The notes below the pieces were generated by a model. The model ran no database searches, had not been told where the DNA came from, and worked only from the letters and a program-made list of their open reading frames with translations. Position numbers and translations under genes: made by a program. DNA of 26,427 bases from Lingula anatina (Eukaryota; Brachiopoda; Lingulata; Lingulida; Lingulidae): assembly GCF_001039355.2 (NCBI RefSeq), contig NW_019775455.1:225366-251792 (forward strand). Reading direction: 5' to 3'. Every line of letters begins with the position of its first letter. Position 1 is the first letter of the stretch. Positions 8,654 through 19,011 of this stretch are shown here, piece by piece.

Positions 8654-9429
8654 TTAATTCCCACGCGTAGTTTCAATAAAAAAACACGTCAAAGGTTTTT
8701 TAATCGTTGTAAATATTGAGAGAAAGGTTAAAGAAGTTGGAGAAATATGTGTATTTATGTAATTTGCTAAATGATGACATGAATTCACGGCAAAAATAAT
8801 ATGTACATATGTAGGCCTACCTGTATATGTACCTGTATATGCTGTACAGCCCCTGTGTGCCGTACCACTTTTACTACAATCGCACAAGGTCACACTACTA
8901 CACTATATATTGTGATCGCACGATCACCTAGCTCTATAGCTACAGTATGTTCTGTATTATTAGATTGAATTCAGTTTAATTCTCAGATGTATCAAAGTAC
9001 ATGTACATATAATCACTTGAAAATTAGTTGAATCCATATTTCATATAGACCAATAGGCTATATAATATAAATCCATGTGTAGGGTTTTACAAACTATCGG
9101 GTATATATCTTAGAGGCTGTCTAGCTGTTTATGTAGCTGCACGCTGCTCAAGAAAGTGTTTCAAATATATGTAAGTCCTTGCACAACATTATAGAATTAT
9201 AAAGGGTTTTAATATTCAAGTATATCTTTAATTGCAGAGGTTTAATTTAAAAGAAGTCTTTTTATTGTTATTAATCACACCATTGTCCAGTAATAACAGC
9301 ACATTAAAAGAAATTTCAGCCCACACTCAGCAAGGCCTTTATTTATATATTTTTTTAATGTTAAGACCTAAAACTTGCTAGGTTACTAGCTCACAATAAG
9401 TTACTGTGTCAACCCCCCCACTCCCCATC
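8654..9429. other. AT-rich intergenic DNA
   Basis: No exon-like frame with splice borders. It holds short ATATGTA/TAGGCCTA-type palindromic words (8800-8850, 9000-9080) and a C-rich run near 9412-9432. Confidence 0.5.
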
Positions 9430-9730
9430 CCCAGCAGGCACACAACGTTAATTCAGTGTTAAAACTTTGTTGAAGTTATTTAGGCAGTGATAAACGTTGA
9501 GTCAACCTTGATTCGACGACCACAATTCAACGTTGGCATGTCAATATTGGTTCAACATTGAAGCAAGACTGAGTTTATAAACCAACATTATTTCAACGTT
9601 TATTCAACTTGCATTTTTCATAGTTGATGTTTTAGTAAAATTTCCACCTTGATTCAACATTGATTCAATGTTTCATTGCAACATTGATTTTCTGGTCAGG
9701 CTTAGGCCTGAACACTGATTCAACTTTGGG
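9430..9730. repeat. Degenerate CAACGTTGATTCAA-type interspersed repeat
   Basis: From CCAGCAGGCACACAACG onward, the words CAACGTTGA, TTCAACATTGA and GATTCAACRTTG recur about ten times on both strands at irregular 20-40 base spacing. Similar CAACGTTGATTCAACG-rich repeats are widespread in animal genomes. The class of element is uncertain and no ends or target duplications are clear. No coding capacity. Confidence 0.6.
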
Positions 9731-9979
9731 AATATAAATTTACATTTTGATTTTCCAAGAGATTACTGCTCCCTTTGCTTAAGTGTATGTATATTTGAAT
9801 ACAACATAAGCACAAAAACTTGAAATATTCTATTCTATTCTATGAGTGATGCTTTTTCATTAAGGAATATTTTTTCGGGTGTTTCTCACATATGCTTCAC
9901 ATTGTATCGCAAAATGCCCTTATAAGGACGTCACCATGTGTTACGAGACTCCATGCGCAAAAGAACTGCAGCCATCAAC

Positions 9980-10067
9980 CGCGCAAGCGCGAATGTAACC
10001 GTGACGACACAGTCACGTATGCTAATTATCACTGTGTGACGTCAAAATCACGCATAGTGATAAATAT
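9980..10067 (+). promoter_or_regulatory. Promoter-like cluster: NRF1/E2F-like, CRE, TATA-like
   Basis: CGCGCAAGCGCGAA (9980-9993) resembles an NRF1 site overlapping an E2F-type GCGCGAA. TGACGTCA at 10037-10044 is a perfect CRE. ATAAATAT at 10060-10067 is TATA-like and sits 40-47 bases before the first ATG at 10107. The block is richer in CpG than its surroundings. It fits a core promoter for the gene starting at 10107. Factor binding is inferred from the motifs only. Confidence 0.5.
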
Positions 10068-10106
10068 CTCTCAAAAGCAACTAAACCGCATTGTCAGATA
10101 TTTGGA

Positions 10107-10162
10107 ATGCCGAAGGAAAGAGAAATTTATAGGGAGGAGCTACGGCTTTTAAGGCGTGAGCG
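10107..10162 (+). CDS. Exon 1 of the 198-aa basic protein
   Basis: Eighteen codons plus two bases, ending at a strong donor (CG|GTAAGT). The last two bases combine with the first base of the exon at 10709 to give Arg and enter the long frame exactly, which supports the call. Purine at -3 of the ATG; in-frame stop upstream at 10023. Confidence 0.62.
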
Positions 10163-11538
10163 GTAAGTTGAATTGAAAGTTTTTTCCTCATATATTGCTC
10201 TGACATCAGGAAAGTTTTAAATGACAAATGCTAACGGCCTACAAAAGCCTTAACCTAAGTAGCCTACGTAGGCACGTTCACAATGATTTCAAAGTTATGG
10301 AAATTAGATAGGGTATGGAGGTTGTAAACACTGTTATTTTCGCGTTTAAATTTCTAAAACACTTTTAGAAAACAATTAAAAGACGGATAAAGGACGTCAA
10401 GAAAAGGAAATGACATGTTTCTTCATATTGACTGCCCGGTGAAGCATTTTCCCTCATTTCTTTCTTTTTTCCTTGGGTGGGTTGGGGGGGGGGGGGGGGG
10501 TAAAGACCTGCGAAGTTCTGAGAAAGTCACGAAATCTGACACTAACTGCTTTCTTGGATGAAAACTTAGTTAATTTGGAAATATTCTCACGTTTTGAAAC
10601 GATCTAAATATTCTGTTGAATACAGAATAGTTATAGATATGAAGTGTTCTTTCCACTGGCGAGAAATAAAACTTAAAATGTGAATTCATACACTGTATAT
10701 TCAATTAGGCAACCGAAAAACATGCTCCGCAAGCCAAGCTACGCACCGGTTGAACAGGGCTTCAAATTGCCAAAGATCGTGGGCGCTGGCACCGAACAAA
10801 GGCTGCCGGGTATCCAGAAAGAGCTCAATGATACAAAGAAGCGCAAGCTTTTGCCAGACCTGGAGAACAACGCAGCAACCATTTCGTCCCAGGCCACCAA
10901 AAGACCAGCCAAGAGGCGCCAGGCCGAGAAGACTATCAGCGACTGCGTCGAGTTCTTCAAAGGAAAAACCTCACCAATGCCACCGGGTCGTTGTGATCCA
11001 ACTAAAAAGCCCGCCAAAATGCAGTCTCCCAAAGGAGACAAAGCAGCACGAAGACACACCAACGGTACGTGAATGTTGTTTCCATACTGTTTCTTAAGAA
11101 TGTCTTTTATACCAAGGGAATGCAACTGTTAACTACGGTCAACATTAATGTAAAAATAAGCCTCTTCGACTAATTACAGATCACATATTCTGTCTAAAAT
11201 TGTCTGCTATATAAAAAGTGTAATAAACCTATGCAGGAAATAAGAGGGCAACAAATACAGAACATTTAGAAACGAGGGCATGCTGTTGGCTATTTCGATA
11301 ATAAACTTAGGTTCTATATTGACTTTGTATAAAGTTAATTCCACTATTTTCAGCAGATAAGACAGAAATCTTCCTCAATCGCTGCCAAAAGCTCCTGGAC
11401 ACTGCCGATCAGGAATTCACCGCGGCAGAACATTTGATGGCCGAATTCAGCTTCAGGCCCGAGAGTCCTGCCAAGCCTCCTCTTCATGGACGGAAGACCG
11501 GGAAACCTATTACATACAAGAAGCAGAGAAAGCAGTAG
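10107..11538 (+). CDS. Unidentified basic protein of 198 aa (3 exons)
   Basis: Exons 10107-10162, 10709-11064 and 11354-11538 join in frame (597 bases including TAG). Borders are GCG|GTAAGT, CAATTAG|G, AACG|GTACGT and TTTTCAG|CAGAT. Exon 1 starts MPKEREIYREELRLLRRE, a charged helix-like stretch. Exon 2 is proline- and lysine-rich, with nuclear-localisation-like clusters KKRK and KRPAKRRQAEK and a segment TISDCVEFFKGKTSP. Exon 3 has a likely helix (FLNRCQKLLDTADQEF) and a basic tail ending KKQRKQ. No membrane segment or signal peptide. I do not recognise the family. The charge and motifs point to the nucleus, and the promoter motifs resemble those of housekeeping or cell-cycle genes, both by inference. 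A shorter product from Met10722 would have 175 residues. Confidence 0.72.
10484..10500 (+). repeat. Run of 17 G in intron 1 of the basic-protein gene
   Basis: Preceded by GGGTGGGTT, so the sense strand here could form a G-quadruplex. It lies about 210 bases before the exon 2 acceptor. Confidence 0.9.
10709..11064 (+). CDS. Exon 2 of the 198-aa basic protein
   Basis: Encodes QPKNMLRKPSYAPVEQG through KAARRHTN plus one base. GC-richer than its surroundings, with G/C-ending codons. Acceptor TTCAATTAG is modest; donor ACG|GTACGT is good. Confidence 0.78.
11354..11538 (+). CDS. Exon 3 of the 198-aa basic protein, with stop
   Basis: Encodes ADKTEIFLNRCQKLL through TYKKQRKQ and TAG. The acceptor is a tandem CAGCAG (11351-11356), so use of the second AG would drop one Ala. 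No AATAAA follows on the plus strand for more than 1 kb, so the 3' end is undefined. Confidence 0.78.
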
Positions 11539-12020
11539 AAATTCAGCTTAAACTACACAGAAAAACTAAAAATTCAAAGCAGCAAACTTTATCTCATTTT
11601 TGGACAATGGCACGGAAAATGAAATAGAATGATTCAGCTCTGAAACCGCAAGATATCACAATCTACAATAGCTCTAATTAATTACTCATGTTTCCTCACT
11701 TTTCCAAAGGATTTTATTTTAACTTTTATTTAATCCATCTGGCAGCATTTTATTATTCAACTTAAAATTAGACGTCTACTTATTACATAATTCGAGCATC
11801 TCTATTTTATTCTTTAAATTTTAAGTTAGATAAATCTGAGGATTATTTGCTTTGGAAAGTTAAGTTAATTTTAGGCCCCTTGGTGCAAATTTAAATTTTT
11901 CTTTTACTTCACATTGATGTTCACTTCACTTCGAGGGCAGATGATTCCAAGCCACTCTTACAGACAGCTTAACCATCACATTCTAATGCCATAGTTAGTC
12001 ATATAGCTAGTTATTCACTC
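11539..12020 (+). other. 3' UTR and AT-rich flank of basic-protein gene
   Basis: Very AT-rich, no open frame, no canonical polyadenylation signal seen. Confidence 0.4.
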
Positions 12021-12238
12021 GGAAATTTTCTCCTAAACTAGATATTTGATTGTGTTATTAGTTAAAATGTTTATTTTTTGGTCGGTATATTTTGTTTTAT
12101 TAATTTGGCACCTTATTTAGTTTAATGTTAACGGCATTGGGAACTTTTCTCCTAAACTAGCGACTTGATTGTGTTATTAGTTTAATTGTTAATTTTTGGT
12201 CGGTATATTTAGTTTTATCAATTTAGCACCTTATTTAG
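12021..12238. repeat. Imperfect tandem duplication, ~119-bp unit
   Basis: Two units, 12021-12120 and 12140-12238, share TCCTAAACTAG, GATTGTGTTATTAGTT, GGTCGGTATATTT and CCTTATTTAG in the same order at 118-119 base spacing, with about 10-15% mismatch. No coding frame. May extend a little further on both sides. Confidence 0.85.
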
Positions 12239-15200
12239 TATAAATTTTTCTGCACATACTATTTAGCTGGTTAGTCAAACAGTTAACAGTACCCACCGAA
12301 ACTTTTTTGTAAAGTTGATTATTTTGAGCGGGTCACATCGGAGAGTTTTAGACGATCAAACGAAGAATAGGAATGTGGATGTGAACTTTAGTAATCTGTA
12401 AGAGGACATCGAGAAATCTTTCCCAGCAATGGCGTATTTTTACGCATAATTGCGTACTTCCCCAAAGTACTGGCCAGGAAGTGTTCCGAGTCCCTGCTTG
12501 TGGGGTAAGCAGGGGGGTTTCCCTCTGCTTGTACGTACTTAACCGTAAGTATGTGCTGTACGTTGTTGCTGTGAACACGTATTCCATATATACGCATTTA
12601 CGTGTTTCGAAAGACGTACCGATGTTCTGCAAAAGTAGTTTTGTTGTTATTTTTCGTTCTTATCTTCTGCTGGTTGGCTTATTTCTTTAATTTGTGACAC
12701 GTAAAATTTGATTGACCGAGCAGAAAGGTGGAAGTAACTGCTGCGACGCTGGAGATAATCAGTTTATAGTGGGGACATTTTGGAATCAAAACACCCGGTG
12801 CTATGCTAGTGATTAACTATTTGAATGCCTTATTAGTCTGTAATTCTGTCTAGGTATGAAAGTGAGTATCTAATATCAAAAGATAAAAACACTGTACAAT
12901 AGTCATATCAATAGTCGATAAAACAAAGTGCAATCTTCATTACTGTCAGTGCAATAAATCTCTTCTTTCATTGGAATGAACGTCTTGTTTCTCCTTTTAT
13001 TCATTGTGTTTGTATTAATTTCCAATTTCGATAATTCTGAATGTTTCAAACTTGAAGATTTGTTTTGGTTTACACGCCAACTAAAGAAAGATGATTTAAA
13101 AAACATTTCATTATTAATTTACCTGTATTAATTTCTCAAGAATAATAGGAATATCGAATGATTGTTTTCAGGCGAAGGATACTAAATACGCTTTCTCGTG
13201 CATTTCTGAAGTACTGAAAAATCTGACTCCATTAACGTTCTTTCTCGTAAATTGTCAAGGATGCATTTTTCTCCTTTTTTAGAGGCCGACAGCAACAAGG
13301 CTTTCATTGGGTTGTTATCCTTTAATGCGACTGGGAGAGAAAGAGGGAAAGTAATAACATAATTATTCTTTCTTTCTCCACACAGTGAAAGCAGCCCTTC
13401 TTATTGTTAATTGTTATCGGGTAACAATGACCCCTTTGCTAACTGGAAGTGTTCTGAAGTTTTGGCCACTAAACTTTAATCGACCCCAGCATTTTTTCTA
13501 ACAAGAAAAAAAGGCACAAGTATCAGGTGCAAGTAATGTAATGCAGATACATACAGTATTACGATAGCTAAAAAAACTCGACAAGTTCTTGAAATTTCAT
13601 AAAAATTAACGCGCATTAAAGATTTTTTGTAAAAAAAAATGTCTTGGGCCGTTAACGGGCCAACGACCTCTACTGGGATGAACAAGGTTAAATAACTTGG
13701 ATCAACAGAAACCATTCTTTTACTTCACATAACAATTAATGTCACTCATTTCTTTGCTCTAAGTTATTCCCACGGGGACAGTGGCAGTTCACAGGCCTGT
13801 TAAATTATATAATTTGCATTCACTTTAATATCATCAATTAGCACACGGGAGAGTATTTAATACCCTAAAACTTTTTATCTTTATCGTGATTTCCCTTTTT
13901 TGATCTGTTGTGTGTAATTCAGTTTAGTTCTTTGGTCCTTTTCAGACAATAAATTCTCAAACATTTCAAAGATATTCCCTCGCCAGTGGTTTTAATACTT
14001 TTAACATGTAGGACTGCTACAAAATCAGAAGTAACAGTGGGCGTACGCAGTGCTAGCAACAGGTTTCATGGTTTATCACAGGGACTAAAAATTTTTCTTT
14101 GATATCAGAAACTTAATTTAATATTCGAAGAACACTTGTTTCCTTTGTCTTGCTATTATCTAGAAAGTTGTAGAAGCGTCTCTCACCCTTACACATGACG
14201 TTCAACGTGAGTTTGCCCTGCGTACTGCACTAGTTTTTTCTCATTCACCCGACCGTGCGGCATGCATATTAATTCGAACTTTGAAGTTGAACACGAATTC
14301 ATTCCACGTACAAGAGCATGGTTATCCGAGTCACCACCTGGCTTGATAAAGGGGTGATAGAAACACAGCAATCGTTAAGGCGCCTTTAAATCGCGTGCCG
14401 TCAGAGAGAAAAAAATGCACTGACAGCCAGCGGCACTTTTTAAAGAAGACATAACATTTGCTTTGTCGAAGCTAAATGATACCGCTATGTGATGCGTTAT
14501 GTGATGCTGTTCACTTCTGAGCAGAGGAATTCCTCCAAGTATGAGACCTTTTTCTGATGAAGCAATGTAATTCAAACGTGTAACACAGTGTATATATTAT
14601 TATTATTATTTTTAAAATACTATCATTTTATATTTTTTCTATATAATATATATATTCCTTAATTTTTCATTTTTTCCCGATGCCATTTCACTTTCCTGTA
14701 ATATTTCTCTTCAAATAGCGCGAACATTAAAAATGCAATGACTTTGTCTTACGTTTTGGCAAGACATTTCAAAATCGAACTGAAACTTTTTGGTTTTGTT
14801 TGCCCTGCATTTTTCTTAACGAGACGAGAAATGTAACCATAAGGTAGAGTTTTATTTTGTAATTCAATTATTATTTCAACATGACTTCAACATTCAACTA
14901 AATTGAAAAGTAAATCACCAGCATTATTTACAATTTACGACAAGTTTTCGTCATTTTATCTGTACATGACAGTTTTTGTCTCACATTACGAAAGCATACT
15001 AACAAGCGTAACGCTTTTATTAAATTCTTTACAAGGGCCAAAACAGGCAGGACTTAAAACAACGACACGCCGTTTTTTAACAGTTGTACGCAAGTAATTA
15101 TTGAGAAAGCATTTTTGCTTTATCATTATGTTCTTGCATATAATATTCACATGCTTTACTAATTCTGTCAGTCATTCTTTGCAAGACTGGCAATCTTTTT

Positions 15201-15694
15201 CACACGCGCTAGCGTTCACACGTCGCACTTATGCTATTTATTATTTAAATCATAGCTGAGTTCAAAATACGATGCTTCATTTTGTACGAAGTTCTGTTGT
15301 CTTTTCATAATCTGTCGAAGGGCCATATCTTGAGCAAAATCTTTCGTAAAAAACTCATTTGCATTTCCTAACACGATCTAAGTCTCACAACCTGAGCAAT
15401 GTTGCGTGTCGTAATTGATATCCTAAGCCAAAATAGAACTAATGGGTTCTTCAAAATGCCATTCACTCTAATCTTCACTAGCATTACAAGTATCTGAGCC
15501 GTAGAACTGTGCAGAATTTAAATGAAACGTAGTTGCGTCACAGTTTGGACAATTTAGATAAATGTAGATTTCAGTATGCAAAAGTTGGGGTTACTTATTT
15601 CGTTGCCCCAGCAGAAGAGGGGATTTAGTTTGAAGGGGTATGCAAACGCAGTTGACTCGCGCACTTAGCGTTGCTCACAGAACTAGCAGCAGCC
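12239..15694. other. Intergenic DNA, no gene recognised
   Basis: Open frames here are short and lack splice-site or codon support. At 12430-12520 there is a cluster of small palindromes (TACGCATAATTGCGTA, GTACTTCCCCAAAGTAC, CCCTGC...GCAGGGG) that looks like repeat debris. AATAAA words occur near 12953 and 13949 without an obvious gene. An AT-rich stretch lies at 14590-14660. The 5' flank of the exon at 15695 includes CpG-containing sequence from about 15640. Confidence 0.45.
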
Positions 15695-15775
15695 ATGCAG
15701 GACAAATCGTCGCTGGAGCTTTCGCGGGATGAGAAAATTAATGGAGGGATTGACAATCCAGTATTTGAAAGGAAG
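15695..15775 (+). CDS. Exon 1 of unidentified gene, with start codon
   Basis: Twenty-seven codons from an ATG in good context (AGCAGCCATGC) to AAG|GTAAGA. G/C-rich compared with flanks. Confidence 0.65.
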
Positions 15776-18700
15776 GTAAGACATTATGGAATTGGCGAAT
15801 TACAATTATTATTGTTTATGAATCGCAGTGTGTGCTGATATCTGACCATTTTTTGCACATATGCAGTGTCTAAGAAGCAAGGTTAAAGACTTAACTTATA
15901 TTGAGTAAGGTCAAAATGAATTTCAGCAATTCTTACTAATAATCTAACTTTTGAAATTATAAGAAAGTTGGGAAAAAGAGTGAAAATAGATATTGCTTTC
16001 AAAAGTGTGAGAGTAAGTTTCTTCATGTCCGATTTTACTCTCTCTCTCTCTCTCTCGCTCTGTGCAAACAAATTAGAACCTAATATATTTGAATGCATAG
16101 ATCGATCCAACTCCGCGAGGACTCTCGCTGAATGCATCAGTTTAACAGATTACACGCATTCTTTTGTTTCCAACGTGCTTGTGTAATCACCGCTTTTCTG
16201 AAATCTACTTCGCCAGGAGGTGTGTTGATCTGTTAAACTGATTGCATTCAGCGAGAGTCTCCGCAGAGTTGGATCGATCTACGTAGACCGACAGGTTCAA
16301 TGGAAATGGGCCCTAAGAGGTAAGAAATTCTTGAAAGTCTAACCTTTTCACAATAGACAGAAGATGGAAGCGCAACCCATAAGTTTTGATAAGATAAAAT
16401 GACGTCTAAACAAGACAAATAGTTTTAATCGCAACAGTCACAATCTTAAAAAAAGGGGGGGGGGGAAGTATGTGCTCTTATGCCACGAAAACGAGGAAAG
16501 AACGGCGATCAACAAATTTGGTAACTCCCACGAATCTCTGTCGTTGCTGCTTTAGTCGCCTGTTGTCGTGTACGCAAAACCTGAAGTTCTCTGCAATACA
16601 CTGTATGCAAGTGAAAGATTCTTCAAATGTTGTACAACAGTGGCGCTATCACATGCCGAGCGACTTGAGAGCCTTTGAGAGCATTCACATCGAGAAGAGC
16701 CGAGGTCTAGCAAGGCCGAGACCTAAATATGGGGGACCTACATGAAAGGAAGACCGCGTAATCCTTTAATGGTCTCTCAATGAATGTCAATGAAAGTCTT
16801 TTTCAAATCCTCTCTTTCATGTACTGTGAGGTTCATTAGAGAATGCATGGCTAGTGGCTTGGAAGATATCGTTACGCCATTGGTAAAGAGTGTGACGCAC
16901 GTTTGCCCACAAGTGTTTTAGGACACGAACATGGCATTTTTATAGTGAACGGGGTTTCTGCCGTCCATTCTGGTATACTGAGATATTTCAAGTCTTCAGC
17001 GGCAAATGTGGTCAGTTTGAAGCGGTTGCATTTTCAAAAATGATGTATGTCCTGGTTTTCCCTACATGTCGATAGAAGCATATTCAAGATATGGATGAAG
17101 AAAAATGCTGCGCCCAATAAAAAGTCGATGAGTTAAGACCTGTGCACACAAATTATGTTTTACGGTGATCATGATATTTCACAAAATATTTCAGTTTTAC
17201 ATCAAGGTCTCTATCTTGGTTCAAATAGGTAATAGAAATGGGTTTTATATTCCTTCTATTTTCCCCTGCTTAAAACTCTGAAGTAACCATCGCTCCCACT
17301 CCCGTAGTCTAACTTTCCGCCTGCTTTGCCTTCGGAGACATCGACACCCATACACATTTTCACACATACGCTTGTGGCACAATCATGGCCTTGTGGCATT
17401 GCGACTGTTGAGACAGGTTTTTATATTGTATTATCTACTGCATTGTGCAGCTGTAGTACTTTAGTTTATTTTCAACTATTATGTTGTAACTGCACCAACC
17501 TTACGTCTATCTGTCTTTGTGTGTGTCTCTCTGTCTATCTATCTATCTGAGATAAAAAAGAAGCATATTAGAAAAAAAATTGACCTTTTTCTTTTTTCCA
17601 ATTTTGTTATTGATAGTTTACAGGAAGTATGACCAAACACTTTTTTTGTGAAACACAAGTCAGTACATAGCGTTACATGTATGATTTTTGGTTAAGGGGG
17701 TTGTAGCTGCTTTTAATATGTTAGACATTCTTTAAAATTCCAGGCTATTTTCTTCGTTAGCGAAACCGATGAATCTGCATCTGAATCATCACACAAGGTG
17801 AGAAAAAGAGTAATGTTACAATTTTTGCATAGTTGCTGAATGAAAAAGAATAAATGGAAGAACCTACAGGGGGACAGAAAGCACCATTACAAATCATAAC
17901 ACAGCCCTTGACAGCCTTGAATAAAAAAAGTCGTCATTGCGGACTCTAAAAGAACTGAAAGAACAGACTGTTCACGTGCACAAAATAGGATTGATGCATG
18001 CTTCATATGATGTAACATCACATTGTATTTCCTATCGTATATCGCCAAGTAGCAATAATTAAGTAATGATACTGTTGAAATAGAATCACATGCACGTACC
18101 TCAGTCACAGGAGTTTTTTTCTAATAGCCGGGGGTTAATGTGAATATAAATTTTTGACAGTCGATTTCTGTTGCTTTTAAACATTACGTCTAAAGTTCGT
18201 TGATATTTGAGTAGGCACATACATCTGCGATTATAACTGGCCAAATACATGTTCTCATATTGAATACGCAGTTAAAATATCTAGTTTTTGAGTGAATACA
18301 GATAGACACTACCCTGCAGATAATTTAATTCACCAAAGTCATTATACACATTGTTTATCATTATAAACGTCAATAGTGTCTATAATAGAAAAAAAAAAAA
18401 AAATTAAAGGAACAGATAATGCACTTAATATTAACTTGTTTGTTTCATGATTGTTTCTTGTTTCTATGATATATTTAACATAAGACTTTGTATAAATGTC
18501 TTTGAAACGCATTTCACAATATTTTAAAAATACGTATGCAATAATGGCTGTTAAATGAATTTCGTAGCTCTTTGTATTGTCTATACTTTTTTCTCTTTCT
18601 ATTTTTCTAGTCCAAGAAGAACGATAACAAGACACGTAAGTTACTTTCGTCAAGGTTTTGCCTTATATCTCGCTCACCCACGTCCAAACACACACGCACA

Positions 18701-18742
<42 letters not shown>

Positions 18743-18796
18743 TTATCTCTTTTTTTAGGAACATTGATATCAGAGGCTGAGAATGGTGTTACTGAG
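15695..18796 (+). CDS. Unidentified gene, 5' coding exons 1-4 (incomplete)
   Basis: Exons 15695-15775, 17744-17797, 18611-18635 and 18759-18796 splice in frame to 66 residues. The sequence begins MQDKSSLELSRDEKINGG, then IDNPVFERK, then an acidic Ser-rich part (SETDESASESSHK) and KKNDNKTRTLISEAENGVTE. Borders are AAG|GTAAGA, TTCCAG|GCT, AAG|GTGAGA, TTCTAG|TCC, CAC|GTAAGT, TTTTTTAG|GA and GAG|GTAAGA, all good. The polypeptide looks like a cytoplasmic, disordered N-terminal tail (acidic clusters, possible dileucine-type LISEAE) such as transporters or channels carry. That is inference, and no domain is visible. Later exons are not identified in the window. Confidence 0.62.
15776..17743 (+). other. 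Intron 1 of unidentified gene
   Basis: About 2 kb. Contains a CT run (16038-16056), the foldback element at 16098-16281 and an 11-G run (16455-16465). An open frame of 91 codons at 16470-16745 has no splice or codon support. Confidence 0.5.
16098..16281. mobile_element. Foldback inverted repeat, 53-54 bp arms
   Basis: Left arm 16098-16150 (TAGATCGATCCAACTC...GTTTAACAGAT) and right arm 16228-16281 are near-perfect reverse complements around a 77-base centre. The centre has its own short inverted word (TACACG...GTGTA). No coding capacity. Probably a snap-back MITE; clear target duplications are not visible. Confidence 0.8.
17744..17797 (+). CDS. Exon 2 of unidentified gene
   Basis: Eighteen codons, AIFFVSETDESASESSHK, phase 0 on both sides, so it could be skipped without frame loss. 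Confidence 0.6.
18611..18635 (+). CDS. Microexon 3 (25 nt) of unidentified gene
   Basis: SKKNDNKT plus one base, between a pyrimidine-rich acceptor (CTTTCTATTTTTCTAG) and donor CAC|GTAAGT. Its length is not a multiple of three. Confidence 0.55.
18702..18740 (+). repeat. (CA)n tract upstream of microexon 4
   Basis: Nineteen to twenty CA units, ending 18 bases before the acceptor of the 38-nt exon, in the 123-base intron between microexons 3 and 4. Confidence 0.97.
18759..18796 (+). CDS. Microexon 4 (38 nt) of unidentified gene
   Basis: Completes CGA and reads TLISEAENGVTE to donor GAG|GTAAGA. Acceptor tract TTTATCTCTTTTTTTAG is strong. With the 25-nt exon it makes 63 nt, restoring phase 0. 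Confidence 0.55.
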
Positions 18797-18971
18797 GTAA
18801 GAAAAATCTGACCTACAGAGAAATAAAACAGAACTGGACAAGCAGCACAGTAAACTTACCAGTATAGGTAGCACTGTACACTGATCAATAACTAAACAAC
18901 CAACAGCAAAGACATTCATGAATGTGTGCGCGTGCACACATACACTTGTACACACACACGAGGGCACGCAG

Positions 18972-18973
<2 letters not shown>

Positions 18974-19009
<36 letters not shown>
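18974..19009. repeat. (CA)n microsatellite
   Basis: About 18 CA units, 180 bases after microexon 4. Confidence 0.97.

Positions 19010-19011
<2 letters not shown>

Noticed and set aside
9892-10152. 86-codon plus-strand open frame across the promoter region
   Set aside because: It overlaps the CRE and TATA-like motifs and is in a different frame from the spliced gene starting at 10107, which has matching splice phases.
10907-10985. PCNA-binding (PIP) box in TISDCVEFFKGK of the basic protein
   Set aside because: The two Phe fit, but the Gln position is Ile and the hydrophobic position is Cys, so the consensus is not met.
12348-12632. 94-codon minus-strand open frame
   Set aside because: Composition and palindromes suggest repeat debris; no splice support and no recognisable domain.
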